Positions 16,473 through 24,396 of a stretch of DNA of 38,572 nucleotides are shown piece by piece. Source of the DNA: Bifidobacterium breve (GTDB lineage: Bacteria; Acidobacteriota; Vicinamibacteria; Vicinamibacterales; CAVVIG01); assembly GCA_943328785.2 (NCBI GenBank), contig CALQBJ020000008.1, positions 1 through 38,572 on the forward strand, written 5' to 3'. A model generated the notes under the pieces. That model had not been told where the DNA came from. It was given only the letters and a program-made list of their open reading frames with translations, and searched no databases. The position numbers and the translations under genes were made by a program. Every line of letters starts with the position of its first letter. Positions within the stretch are counted from its first letter, which is position 1.

Positions 16473-16507
16473 TGGTCGTTAGTCATTCGTCGTTGGTCGT
16501 TGGTCGC
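16473..16507 (+). repeat. Five tandem 7-bp units
   Basis: Immediately after the fadN stop: TGGTCGT, TAGTCAT, TCGTCGT, TGGTCGT, TGGTCGC. Each unit is exactly 7 bp with consensus TGGTCGT. Non-coding; it resembles short heptanucleotide tandem repeats reported in other bacterial groups. Confidence 0.75.
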
Positions 16508-16517
16508 GAAGGGGCAT

Positions 16518-16541
16518 GTAGCTGCGGACCTTCAGGTCCGC
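16518..16541 (+). repeat. Dispersed hairpin repeat, copy 1
   Basis: GTAGCT followed by a perfect palindrome of 8-bp arms, GCGGACCT-TC-AGGTCCGC. It lies between fadN and the following hydrolase gene, just after the heptad array. A second copy is at 24397-24420 on the other strand and differs only at two paired stem positions. As RNA it would form a 7-bp stem with a UUCA loop, which may trim or attenuate the operon transcript. Confidence 0.75.
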
Positions 16542-16554
16542 CTGTAGCAGGAGC

Positions 16555-17367
16555 ATGACAGACCCGTTCGAGATCGTGGAGCTAGGCGCGGGGGCACCGC
16601 TCGTGCTCATTCCGGGTGTCCAGGGACGCTGGGAGTACTCGCGTGCGCTCGTGTCGGCACTCGCCCGCGTCTACCGGGTCATCACGTTCTCGCTCTGCGA
16701 TGAGCGCAGCGTTCGCGCCGGCCAGCAGCCCATCGACGCGTTCGCCGATCAGGTGGAGTCGGCGCTCGATCGGCTGGGTATCGACCGAGCCGCCATCGTC
16801 GGCGTGTCGTTCGGCGGCCTCGTGGCGCTGCGCTTCGCGGCGACACGCCCGCATCGTACTTCGGCGCTGACGATGGTCTCGGCACCGGGACCGCGCTGGC
16901 ATCTGCGTCCGCGCCACGACCTCTACGCGCGCCTGCCGTGGCTGTTCGGGCCACTGTTCCTCATCGAGTCGCCGTTCCGGTTGCGCAAGGAAATCCAGGC
17001 GGCGCTGCCGGGTTGGCGTGCACGGCTGGCCTACCTGCGCGAACAGGCCGGCATCATCACGTCGGCGCGCGTGTCGCTGTCGCGGATGGCGGCGCGAGCC
17101 AGGCTCATCGGGTCGTACGACCGCGTGGCTGACACGACGCTCGTCACAGCACCAACCCTCATCGTCCAGGGGGACGATGCGCTCGACCACGTGACCGGCT
17201 CTGGCGGCACGGCGGACTATGCGCGGCTCATCGCCCATGCGCGGCATGCGCGGATGGACCGCACCGGGCACCTCGGCTCCGTCACGAGACCGGACGAGTG
17301 CGCGGCCCTCATTCATCAGTTTCTCGTCGATGCGAAGAAGGACAGTCGTGACAGCAGTGCTGCGTGA
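16555..17367 (+). CDS. Alpha/beta hydrolase
   Basis: A 270-aa cytoplasmic alpha/beta-hydrolase fold protein. The oxyanion-loop region is APLVLIPGVQGRWEYSRAL near residues 13-31. The nucleophile elbow GVSFGG carries the catalytic Ser (about residue 84), a late Asp is in VQGDDALDHV, and the catalytic His is in TGHLGS near 240. It is embedded in the beta-oxidation operon between fadN and fadA, so an acyl-ester or acyl-CoA/lipase-type substrate is plausible but not shown. The ATG at 16555 has AGGAG only 1 nt upstream, too close for a normal ribosome-binding site. Its 3' end overlaps the next gene by 20 nt. Confidence 0.88.
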   Translation: MTDPFEIVELGAGAPLVLIPGVQGRWEYSRALVSALARVYRVITFSLCDERSVRAGQQPIDAFADQVESALDRLGIDRAAIVGVSFGGLVALRFAATRPHRTSALTMVSAPGPRWHLRPRHDLYARLPWLFGPLFLIESPFRLRKEIQAALPGWRARLAYLREQAGIITSARVSLSRMAARARLIGSYDRVADTTLVTAPTLIVQGDDALDHVTGSGGTADYARLIAHARHARMDRTGHLGSVTRPDECAALIHQFLVDAKKDSRDSSAA

Positions 17368-18022
17368 GTTCCAGGGACCTGCGGGTCGTCTCGAAGCGAT
17401 TCTCGATCTGCCCGTGCCGAAGGGTGTGACCAGCGACGGGCTCGCCGCCACGGGCGCCGACGGCGGCATCCGCGCCGCGGTCGTGCTTGGCCACCCCCAC
17501 CCGCAGTTCGGCGGGACGATGCACACCAAGGGCATCTATCACACGGCCAAGGGGCTGACGCGGATCGGCTGCGCGGTGCTTCGTTTCAACTTCCGCGGCG
17601 TCGGCAAGAGCGAGGGCGCGTGGGATGAAGGGCGTGGCGAACGCGACGACTTCACGGCCGGACTCGACGTGATGGCCGCGCGCTTCCCCGGCGTGCCGTT
17701 GTGGGCTGGCGGCATGTCGTTCGGCTCGTGGGTCGGCATGAACGTCGGTGTCGTCGATCCGCGCGTGTCGGCGCTCATCGGCATCGCTGCGCCCGTGAGC
17801 AAGTGGGACTTCGCCGAGGTGGAAAAGAGCCCGAAGCCGAAGTTCTTCGTGCACGGCGAGATGGACGAGATTAGCGGCTTCCGCGAGATCAACGCCTTCT
17901 ACGCACGTGCCGCTGACCCGAAGGAACTGGTCATCATCGACTCGTCCGATCACCTATTCAACGGAGTTGTGGCTGAAGTGGCCGACGCGATCGAATCGCT
18001 GCTCGGCGACTGGAACGGATGA
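17348..18022 (+). CDS. Alpha/beta hydrolase, COG2945-like small serine hydrolase
   Basis: A 224-aa cytoplasmic hydrolase. Recognisable parts are VVLGHPHPQFGGTM (oxyanion region), VLRFNFRGVGKSEG (strand with conserved FRGVG), the nucleophile motif GGMSFGSW with catalytic Ser, FFVHGEMDEISG with the acidic residue, and DSSDHLFNG with the catalytic His. This pattern is that of the small COG2945 dienelactone-hydrolase-like family. The start is the GTG at 17348 with AAGGA about 6 nt upstream; the in-frame ATG at 17330 lacks a ribosome-binding site. It overlaps the previous gene by 20 nt and ends 3 nt before the thiolase, so it is inside the fad operon. Substrate unknown. Confidence 0.87.
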   Translation: MTAVLREFQGPAGRLEAILDLPVPKGVTSDGLAATGADGGIRAAVVLGHPHPQFGGTMHTKGIYHTAKGLTRIGCAVLRFNFRGVGKSEGAWDEGRGERDDFTAGLDVMAARFPGVPLWAGGMSFGSWVGMNVGVVDPRVSALIGIAAPVSKWDFAEVEKSPKPKFFVHGEMDEISGFREINAFYARAADPKELVIIDSSDHLFNGVVAEVADAIESLLGDWNG

Positions 18023-18025
18023 ACC

Positions 18026-19195
18026 ATGCATGATGCTGTGATTGTCTCCGCCGTCCGCACGGCCGCCGGCAAGGCGCCCACTGGCACACTCCGCGGCACG
18101 AGGCCCGATGAGCTGGCCGCTGCCGTCATCACCGAGGCATTGCGCCGGGCGGTGGGCATCGACGCGGCGGAGATCGAGGACGTCATTCTCGGCTGCGCGA
18201 TGCCGGAGGGCGAGCAGGGAATGAACGTCGCGCGCATCGCGAGCTTGCGCGCCGGCGTCCCGGTGAGCGCCTCGGCCGTCACGGTCAATCGCTTCTGCGC
18301 CTCCGGCCTGCAGGCGATCGCCTACGCCGCCGAGCGCATCATGACCGGAGGGTCGTCGGTCATCGTCGCCGGCGGCACCGAGTCGATGAGCATGATTCCG
18401 ATGGGCGGCTTGAAGGTGTCGCCGAATCCGGCGCTGATGAACAGCTACCCTGACGTGTATCTCAGCACCGGGCTGGTCGCCGAGAACCACGTCAAGGACT
18501 ACGGCATCTCGCGCGACGACCAGGATGCCTTCGCGCTACGCAGCCACCAGCGTGCACTGGACGCCATCGATGCGGGCCGGTTCACCGAAGAGATCGTGCC
18601 GATCACGGCGCGCCTGTTCGACCCCGCCAGCGGCACGACCATCGAGAGCCTCTTCAGCGTGGACGAAGGCCCGCGGCGCGACACCTCGGCCGCCGCGCTC
18701 GCGCAACTGCGAGCCGCATTTCACGTCGCCGGCAGCGTCACCGCCGGCAATTCCTCGCAGATGAGCGACGGCGCGGCGGCGGTGGTGGTCACCAGCGCGG
18801 AGCTGGCGAAGGCGCGCGGGCTCACGCCGCTGGCGCGCTTCGTGGCCTACGCCACGGCAGGCGTCGAACCCGAGAAGTTCGGCATCGGCCCGGTGCCGGC
18901 GGTGCTGAAGGTGCTGAAGCTGGCCGGGCTGACGCTCGACCAGATGGACGTCGTCGAGTTGAACGAGGCGTTCGCGGCGCAGGCGCTGGCCTGCCTGCGC
19001 GAGCTGCCGATCGACCCCGAGAAGCTGAATGTGAACGGCGGCGCCATTGCGCTCGGGCATCCACTCGGATGCACCGGCGCGAAGCTGACGGCGACGGCGC
19101 TCCATGAACTGCGGCGACGCAACGGACGCTACGCGATGGTGACCATGTGCGTCGGCGGCGGCATGGGCGCGGCCGGTATTTTCGAACGGATGTAA
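18026..19195 (+). CDS. fadA: Acetyl-CoA acyltransferase (3-ketoacyl-CoA thiolase)
   Basis: A 389-aa thiolase that cleaves 3-ketoacyl-CoA to acetyl-CoA and a shortened acyl-CoA, the last step of beta-oxidation. The nucleophilic Cys is at about 91 in [14 protein letters not shown], the active-site His at about 345 in [10 protein letters not shown], and the second Cys at about 375 in [10 protein letters not shown]. The N-terminal [19 protein letters not shown] and NGGAIALG are also typical. Length matches the family. It lies 3 nt after the hydrolase and 2 nt before fadE. Partner of FadN, as in the Bacillus fadNAE operon. A biosynthetic acetoacetyl-CoA thiolase is the alternative, but the context favours degradation. 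Confidence 0.95.
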   Translation: MHDAVIVSAVRTAAGKAPTGTLRGTRPDELAAAVITEALRRAVGIDAAEIEDVILGCAMPEGEQGMNVARIASLRAGVPVSASAVTVNRFCASGLQAIAYAAERIMTGGSSVIVAGGTESMSMIPMGGLKVSPNPALMNSYPDVYLSTGLVAENHVKDYGISRDDQDAFALRSHQRALDAIDAGRFTEEIVPITARLFDPASGTTIESLFSVDEGPRRDTSAAALAQLRAAFHVAGSVTAGNSSQMSDGAAAVVVTSAELAKARGLTPLARFVAYATAGVEPEKFGIGPVPAVLKVLKLAGLTLDQMDVVELNEAFAAQALACLRELPIDPEKLNVNGGAIALGHPLGCTGAKLTATALHELRRRNGRYAMVTMCVGGGMGAAGIFERM

Positions 19196-19197
19196 CC

Positions 19198-20976
19198 ATG
19201 AGCAGCAACAGCGGATTGATCCTGCGCGGTGGCGAGTTCCTGCTGCGGGCGACGGCACCCGACGATATCTTTACGCCCGAGCAGCGGACCGACGAACATC
19301 GGATGATCGGCGACACCGTGCGCGACTTCGTCACCAACGAGGTGCTGCCGGTGCTCGACCGGCTCGAGTCGAAGGACTGGGCGCTGTCGCGAGAACTGGT
19401 GAAGCGCGGCGCCGCGCTCGGCATCATGGGCGCCGACGTGGCGGAAGAGTACGGCGGGCTGGCACTCGACAAGGTGTCGTCGGTGGTCATCAGCGAGCAG
19501 ATCTCGAAGTCTGCGTCGTTTGCGGCCACCTTCGGGGCGCACGCCAACCTGGTCATCCTGCCGTTGTCGCTGTTCGGCACGGACGCGCAGAAGCGGCAGT
19601 ACCTGCCGCGCCTGCTGAGCGGCGAGCTGATTGGCGGCTACTGCCTGACCGAGCCGGGTTCCGGCTCCGATGCCCTCGGCGCGAAGACGCGCGCCACGAA
19701 GCAGGCGGACGGCAGTTACCTGTTGAGCGGCGAGAAGATGTGGATTACGAACGGCGGCTTCGCCGACGTGTTCATCGTCTTTGCGAAGGTGGACGGCGAG
19801 CAGTTCACCGCCTTCATCGTCGAGCGCGCGTTCGGCGGGCTGACCAGCGGCAACGAGGAGCACAAGATGGGGCTCCACGGCTCGTCGACCACGCCGATCC
19901 TGCTGCAGGACGTTCGCGTCCCACCCGAGAACGTGCTCGGCGAGGTTGGCAAGGGGCACAAGGTGGCGTTCAACGTGCTGAACTTCGCCCGCTACAAACT
20001 GGGTGCGATGTGCAGCGGCGGCGCACAGGGCGCCATCGGCGAGTCGGCGAAGTATGCGGCACAGCGCAAGCAGTTCGGCCAGCCGATCGCCTCGTTCGGC
20101 GCCATCAAGCACAAGCTCGGCGAGATGGTCGTGCGCGCCTTCGCGGTGGAGAGCCTCATCTACCGCACGGCGGGGATGATCGACACGCGTGTGTCGGCGA
20201 CGCCGCACGAAGCGGCAGACCAGTCGGTGGTGCTGCAGGCCGTCGAGGAGTACGCCGTCGAGGCGTCGATCGCCAAGGTGGCCGGTAGCGAGATGATGAA
20301 TTTCGTCCTCGACGAGAACATCCAGGTGCACGGCGGCAATGGCTACGTGCGCGACTACCCGGCTGAGCGCGAGTTCCGCGACTCGCGCGTGAACCGCATC
20401 TTCGAAGGCACCAACGAAATCAACCGGCTGCTCATCCCGGGCATGCTGGCGCGCCGCGCGGTGAAGGGCGACATCGGCCTCATTGCGGCAGCGGAGGCGC
20501 TACAGGACGAACTGCTCGGGCCAGCCGCCCTGCCGTCGGGCGATGACGCACCGCTGGCGGACGAACGCCGCGCGGTGGAGTCGTTCAAGAAGGCGTCGCT
20601 GATGGTGCTCGGCCTCGCGATGCAGACCTACCGCGAGAAGCTCGGGGAACAGCAGGAGGTGCTGCTGCACCTGGCCGACATGATCATCGACACCTACGCG
20701 GCCGAGAGCGCGCTGCTCCGGGCTTCCGCCGCCGCCGCGGCCGCGCGCAGCGGGGCGTCGCTGCAGGCCGATGCCACGCGGGTATTCGTGAACGATGCGG
20801 CGATGCGCATCGAGGCATCGGCGAAGCAGGCACTCGCGGCGATGCTCGATGGCGACACGCTGCGGACGATGGTGGCAGCGCTGAAGCGGCTGTTCCGGCA
20901 GATGCCGATCAACACCGCGGCGCTGCGGCGCACACTGGCCGACGCGGCCGTGGCTCGCGGCGCGTACCCCTTCTGA
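19198..20976 (+). CDS. fadE: Acyl-CoA dehydrogenase, FadE type (long form)
   Basis: A 592-aa flavin-dependent dehydrogenase that makes 2-enoyl-CoA, the first step of beta-oxidation. The core is visible in order: EEYGGLALDKVSSVVISEQ, CLTEPGSGSDALGAKTRA, SGEKMWITNGGFADVFIVFAK, GLHGSSTTPILLQDVRVP, NVLNFARYKLGAMCSGGAQ, QVHGGNGYVRDYPAER, and RIFEGTNEINRLLI with the predicted catalytic Glu. A helical extension of about 170 residues follows, as in the roughly 594-aa Bacillus FadE and in very-long-chain enzymes. Electrons would go to ETF, which is not encoded here. The ATG at 19198 is 2 nt after the fadA stop. Confidence 0.95.
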   Translation: MSSNSGLILRGGEFLLRATAPDDIFTPEQRTDEHRMIGDTVRDFVTNEVLPVLDRLESKDWALSRELVKRGAALGIMGADVAEEYGGLALDKVSSVVISEQISKSASFAATFGAHANLVILPLSLFGTDAQKRQYLPRLLSGELIGGYCLTEPGSGSDALGAKTRATKQADGSYLLSGEKMWITNGGFADVFIVFAKVDGEQFTAFIVERAFGGLTSGNEEHKMGLHGSSTTPILLQDVRVPPENVLGEVGKGHKVAFNVLNFARYKLGAMCSGGAQGAIGESAKYAAQRKQFGQPIASFGAIKHKLGEMVVRAFAVESLIYRTAGMIDTRVSATPHEAADQSVVLQAVEEYAVEASIAKVAGSEMMNFVLDENIQVHGGNGYVRDYPAEREFRDSRVNRIFEGTNEINRLLIPGMLARRAVKGDIGLIAAAEALQDELLGPAALPSGDDAPLADERRAVESFKKASLMVLGLAMQTYREKLGEQQEVLLHLADMIIDTYAAESALLRASAAAAAARSGASLQADATRVFVNDAAMRIEASAKQALAAMLDGDTLRTMVAALKRLFRQMPINTAALRRTLADAAVARGAYPF

Positions 20977-20981
20977 GCGAT

Positions 20982-21413
20982 ATGCAGACACAGCGAACAC
21001 CACGACACCTGTGGATCGTCGGCGGCCTCGCCCTGCTCTGGAACGCGATGGGCGCCTTCGACTATTCGATGACCCAGTCGAGGAACGCCGCGTACATGGC
21101 GAGCTTCACACCCGAGCAACTCGCCTTCTTCTACGGCATGCCGGCGATCATCAACTCTGCCTGGGCGGTCGGCGTCTGGGGCGGGGTGGCCGGCACGCTG
21201 CTGCTGTTGCTGCGCCGGCGCTTGGCGGTGTGGGTGTTCCTGGCGTCGGTGCTCGGCGTCATCACCACCACGTTCCACAACTACGTGCTGTCGAACGGCA
21301 TGACGGTGGCGGGCGACCCGTTCTCGCTCATCTTCACCGCCGTCATCTTCATCGTCGCGCTCGGCCTGTTCCTGTACGCCAGCACCCTGCATGCACGCGG
21401 CGTGCTGTCGTGA
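20982..21413 (+). CDS. Four-TM membrane protein of unknown function
   Basis: A 143-aa protein with about four hydrophobic segments: LWIVGGLALLWNAMGAF, INSAWAVGVWGGVAGTLLLLL, LAVWVFLASVLGVITTT and LIFTAVIFIVALGLFLYA. The first is followed by a loop with the motif FDYSMTQSRNAAYM and by FTPEQLAFFYGMPA. This sequence type is common as an uncharacterised small membrane protein; I do not recognise a specific function. It begins 5 nt after fadE and may be the last gene of that transcript. Confidence 0.75.
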   Translation: MQTQRTPRHLWIVGGLALLWNAMGAFDYSMTQSRNAAYMASFTPEQLAFFYGMPAIINSAWAVGVWGGVAGTLLLLLRRRLAVWVFLASVLGVITTTFHNYVLSNGMTVAGDPFSLIFTAVIFIVALGLFLYASTLHARGVLS

Positions 21414-21469
21414 CCAGCGAGGTTGGGGGTCGGAGTCCATCGCCTATCGCCTATCCCGCACCGCCCGGA

Positions 21470-21475
21470 TAGAAT
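21470..21475 (+). promoter_or_regulatory. -10 element TAGAAT seven nt before a start codon
   Basis: TAGAAT followed by a 7-nt gap and the ATG at 21483. No Shine-Dalgarno or -35 visible. Predicts leaderless initiation for the lipoprotein gene. Confidence 0.5.
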
Positions 21476-21482
21476 ATCGGCG

Positions 21483-22139
21483 ATGTCGCGCACTCGATTT
21501 CTCCTGCCGCTGCCTGCTGCGCTCCTCGCGGTTGTCGCGGTGCTGCTCACCGCCGCAGCCTGCAGCAACACGCCGCACGAGGAAGACCCGCAGGACTACG
21601 TCCGCAAGCTCACCGCTGGACGCGCGGCGAAGGACGCCGACTTCCAGGCGGGCACCGACGTCATCCCGAGCGCGGAGCTGAAGGCGCGGTTCCTGCCGCT
21701 GGCGTACTTTCCGGTCGACCCCAACTACAACGTACTGGCCGGCCTGAAGCCGTCCACCGAAGACATCCAGGTGATGATGCCCACCTCCACCGGCCAGCGC
21801 CGCAAGATGCGCCAGGTCGGACGGATGGAGTTCACGCTGAAGGGCCAGCAGATGTCGCTGCTCGCCTTCAACGAGGTCGGCGCCCCGGACAACACCCACG
21901 TGACGCTGATGTTCAGCGACATGACCAGCGGCACCGAAACCTACGCCGCCGGGCGCTACATCGACCTCGCGATGACGGCGAGCGGCATCTACGCGCTCGA
22001 CTTTAACCTCGCCTATCACCCCTACTGCTACTACAACCCGGCGTACGAGTGCCCGTATCCACCGGCCGAGAACCGGCTGAAGGTGCCGATTCACGCCGGC
22101 GAGCGGATGAAGAAGTCCGGCGAAGCGCAGCCCCAATGA
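21483..22139 (+). CDS. DUF1684-family lipoprotein
   Basis: A 218-aa predicted lipoprotein: a hydrophobic signal with lipobox LTAAAC (Cys about 27). The rest matches the DUF1684 pattern as I know it: DYVRKLTAGRAAKDADF, LPLAYFPVDPNYNV, VGRMEFTLKGQQMSLLAF, TLMFSDMTSGTETYAAGRYIDL, and DFNLAYHPYCYYNPAYECPYPPAENRL near the C-terminus. The paired Cys/Tyr-rich C-terminal motif is the most characteristic part. The function of the family is not established. An in-frame upstream Met would add 20 residues and spoil the signal peptide, so I use 21483. Its stop overlaps the next ATG (ATGA). Confidence 0.87.
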   Translation: MSRTRFLLPLPAALLAVVAVLLTAAACSNTPHEEDPQDYVRKLTAGRAAKDADFQAGTDVIPSAELKARFLPLAYFPVDPNYNVLAGLKPSTEDIQVMMPTSTGQRRKMRQVGRMEFTLKGQQMSLLAFNEVGAPDNTHVTLMFSDMTSGTETYAAGRYIDLAMTASGIYALDFNLAYHPYCYYNPAYECPYPPAENRLKVPIHAGERMKKSGEAQPQ

Positions 22140-22813
22140 TTCGAGCCGTCATATTCGACTTCGACGGAGTGATCGCCAACAGCGAACCGCTCCACTTCCG
22201 TGCCTACCGCGACGTCCTGGTAGACAAGGGGATCGCGCTCACCGAATCGTCCTACTACGAGCTCTACCTTGGCTACGACGATATCGGCGCGTTCAAGGCG
22301 ATCGCCGCCGACACCGGCACCGCGTTCACTGACGCCGACATCGCCTCGCTCGTCGCGCGCAAGGCCGTGCGCCTCGAGGAACTCGAGAAGAGCGGCTCGG
22401 TGCTCTTCCCCGGCGCCCGCGACGCCATCATGCGCATGGCGGACGCGTTCCCGATTGCCGTGGCGTCTGGCGCGCTGAAGGCCGAGATCCTGCGCGTCCT
22501 CGACCACGAAGGGCTGCGCGGCCACTTCCAGTTCGTCGTGTCGGCTGAAGACACGCCGGCCAGCAAGCCCGACCCGGCACCGTATCTGCTCGCCGCAGAG
22601 AAACTGCGGTCGACGGTCGCCGACCTGCAGGCGCACGAGTGCGTGGCGATCGAGGACTCGAAGTGGGGTCTCGTGTCGGCGCGTGCCGCCGGCATGCGCA
22701 CCGTCGGCATCACGCAGACCTATCCTGCCTCCGCACTGGTGGACGTGTCGGACACGGTCATCACGCACCTCGACCAGTTCACGCCCGCCCTGCTCCACTC
22801 ACTCGCCGGCTGA
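22136..22813 (+). CDS. HAD-superfamily phosphatase (beta-phosphoglucomutase-like)
   Basis: A 225-aa cytoplasmic HAD hydrolase of subfamily IA. Motif I FDFDGVIANSE carries the nucleophile D8 and acid D10, motif II is VASGALK, and motif III/IV is SKPDPAPYLLAAEKL followed by CVAIEDSKWGLVSARAAGM. An alpha-helical cap lies between motifs I and II. This pattern is shared by phosphoglycolate phosphatases and beta-phosphoglucomutases, so the substrate is a small phosphorylated metabolite that cannot be specified. The ATG at 22136 overlaps the upstream lipoprotein stop, so the two are translationally coupled. Confidence 0.9.
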   Translation: MIRAVIFDFDGVIANSEPLHFRAYRDVLVDKGIALTESSYYELYLGYDDIGAFKAIAADTGTAFTDADIASLVARKAVRLEELEKSGSVLFPGARDAIMRMADAFPIAVASGALKAEILRVLDHEGLRGHFQFVVSAEDTPASKPDPAPYLLAAEKLRSTVADLQAHECVAIEDSKWGLVSARAAGMRTVGITQTYPASALVDVSDTVITHLDQFTPALLHSLAG

Positions 22814-22827
22814 TCACGAACACCCGC

Positions 22828-22897
22828 CACTCGTCACACACGGCTCTTGGGACGTGTGACCAACGACTGGGGCGAGCATTCGTCCCAGTGACGAGTG
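22828..22897. repeat. Nested inverted repeats downstream of the HAD gene
   Basis: Outer arms are perfect 10-mers: CACTCGTCAC at 22828-22837 and GTGACGAGTG at 22888-22897. Inner arms are GTCACAC at 22833-22839 and GTGTGAC at 22854-22860, which share bases with the outer left arm, so two alternative hairpins compete. There is no U-tract. It could be a terminator or a trace of a small mobile repeat. Confidence 0.45.
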
Positions 22898-22924
22898 ACA
22901 GGCGCTGCCTTTCATACTCGCCGC

Positions 22925-23340
22925 ATGGCCGACTTTTCTCCACGGAGGATGTCCCCCAGGCGCCTGATGAAAGCGGCGCTTGTGCTGCTCGTTACCCTCT
23001 ATCTCTGCGGCGGGAAGGCCCGCGCCCACAGCATCACCGGTACCAGCCACCGCCATGTCCACCCTGCCCATGGGCTGGCGCCAACGCAGGCCCTGCCGCT
23101 CGCAGCCAGCCGGACATTCCGGGTGTCACCCCACAGGTCCGCGGAACCTGAACCCTCCAAACGTGCTCGAGTACGCCGTCGGCGTCAACCGGCAGTTCGG
23201 GAGCCGAGCAGCGCTGCGCGCCGACTACGTCTTCCGCAACTACCGCGACTGCTCCTCGCAGCGGACCGACGTCGATGGCACCGACAGGCGGTCGAGAACA
23301 TGGGGCAACGTGAACGGCGCGAACCACGTGAACACCACCC
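22925..23340 (+). pseudogene. Collapsed TonB-dependent receptor gene (N- and C-terminal scraps)
   Basis: From the ATG at 22925 a signal peptide is intact (LMKAALVLLVTLYLCGGKARA) and is followed by HSITGTSHRHVHPAHGLA. I align this by eye with the SITGT-x-GxVxDxxG start of the carboxypeptidase-regulatory domain found on Oar-like acidobacterial receptors. About 70 bp later, in other frames, come PDIPGVTPQVRGT (up to 23151) and NLNPPNVLEYAVGVNRQFG plus ALRADYVFRNYRD (to about 23260), the style of the receptor's C-terminal barrel strands. At least two frameshifts and loss of most of a roughly 1000-residue protein are implied. CATACT lies 6 nt before the ATG. The rest of the gap to 23440 shows no gene. 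Confidence 0.55.
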
Positions 23341-23428
23341 CGACCGTTCTGGCCATCCTGATCTTCTGGCCGGCCTGCCTCGCCAGCCCAGCCCTTCCCG
23401 GCCTTCCTGCCGTTGGCGCCCGATGGGC

Positions 23429-23434
23429 TATGCT
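23429..23434 (+). promoter_or_regulatory. -10 element TATGCT six nt before a GTG start
   Basis: TATGCT, 6-nt gap, GTG at 23441. The same geometry as at 6646-6658. It supports the GTG and leaderless initiation for the SirB1-type gene over the in-frame ATG at 23423, which lies upstream of the predicted transcription start. Confidence 0.55.
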
Positions 23435-23440
23435 ACCGAC

Positions 23441-24349
23441 GTGCTGAGCCCTGCCCTCGTGCGCGATTTTACGGCGCTCGCCCATAGCCACGACCCCGAC
23501 CTTGCGGTGGCGGCCCTGATGATGTCGCGGGTGGCCTATCCGGCCCTCGACACGGAGGTCTACGTCGCCCAACTCGACGCGCTCGGCCGCGAGGCGCGGC
23601 GGCGCGTGGCCGACGCCACCGCCGCGGGCACGACGCTCGAGATTCCGCCGCATGTCGATCCGGCCGTGTTCGCGCGGATCGCCGCCTTGAACACGTATCT
23701 GTTCGAGGACGAGCGCTTCACCGGCAACGACGAGCAGTACGAAGACCCCCGCAACAGCTTCCTCAACGAGGTGCTGGACCGACGCATGGGCATTCCGATC
23801 ACGCTCGCCCTGGTCTACATGGAAGTGGCGCGGCGGGCCGGCATCGACGCGGAAGGGGTGAACTTCCCTGGGCACTTTCTGGTCCGCGTGCGCGGCGTGC
23901 ACGGCACGCAGTACTCGCGCGACCTCATCATCGATGCGCACCACGGCGGCGCCCTGCTCTCCGAGAGCATGTGCCGCGACCTGCTAACGCGGCAGACCGG
24001 CGACGAGCAGCTGTGGGATGCCCATGCGCTGGCCCACGCCACGAAGCGGCAGATCATCACGCGCATGCTGCTGAACCTGAAGCGTGCCTACGTGCGGCTC
24101 TACTCGTTCCAGCAGGCGCGCGACATCACCGAGCTGCTGCTGGCCGTCGACCCGGCCGCCGTCACCGAACGGCGCGACCGCGGCCTGCTCGCCTATCACC
24201 TGAACGACCTGCCGTCGGCGCTGCGCGACCTGCAGACCTATCTGGAACTCTCGAAGGGGATCGAACTCGACGAGGACGAGCGTGATGAACACGCGCGCAT
24301 CTGGGAACACGTGAAGACGCTCAGGCGGCGAGTGGCCTCGCTCAACTGA
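23441..24349 (+). CDS. SirB1-type transglutaminase-like protein with C-terminal TPR
   Basis: A 302-aa cytoplasmic protein of the SirB1/COG2912 type. The N-terminal and middle regions carry the family core: LNTYLFEDERFTGNDEQYEDPRNSFLNEVLDRRMGIPITLALVYMEVARRAGIDAEGVNFPGHFLVRV. The conserved FLNEVLxRRxGIPITL and NFPGHFL segments belong to the transglutaminase-like domain. A helical region at about 205-290 (RDITELLLAVDPAAVTERRDRGLLAYHLNDLPSALRDLQTYLEL) is tetratricopeptide-like. The family is linked to S-adenosyl or cell-regulation roles in some species, but its activity is undefined. The start is the GTG at 23441, preceded by TATGCT. It converges on the endonuclease III relative. Confidence 0.9.
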   Translation: MLSPALVRDFTALAHSHDPDLAVAALMMSRVAYPALDTEVYVAQLDALGREARRRVADATAAGTTLEIPPHVDPAVFARIAALNTYLFEDERFTGNDEQYEDPRNSFLNEVLDRRMGIPITLALVYMEVARRAGIDAEGVNFPGHFLVRVRGVHGTQYSRDLIIDAHHGGALLSESMCRDLLTRQTGDEQLWDAHALAHATKRQIITRMLLNLKRAYVRLYSFQQARDITELLLAVDPAAVTERRDRGLLAYHLNDLPSALRDLQTYLELSKGIELDEDERDEHARIWEHVKTLRRRVASLN

Positions 24350-24396
24350 GCGCACGCAGCCGGCGGAGTCAAGCCGTAGCCGCGCGTCTTTCGGGG

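Noticed and set aside
16547-16557. AGGAG before the hydrolase ATG at 16555 as its ribosome-binding site
   Set aside because: Only 1 nt separates AGGAG from the ATG, too short for normal initiation, so I did not list it as a functional site.
18026-19195. Thiolase as a biosynthetic (PHB or ketogenesis) acetyl-CoA acetyltransferase
   Set aside because: Possible from sequence alone, but its place between fadN and fadE behind a FadR-type operator favours beta-oxidation.
22895-23440. Extending the SirB1-type gene upstream to the signal peptide at 22925, making a secreted 470-aa protein
   Set aside because: The added ~170 residues are Arg/Pro-rich noise across the decayed receptor. The family starts near the GTG at 23441, which has its own -10.
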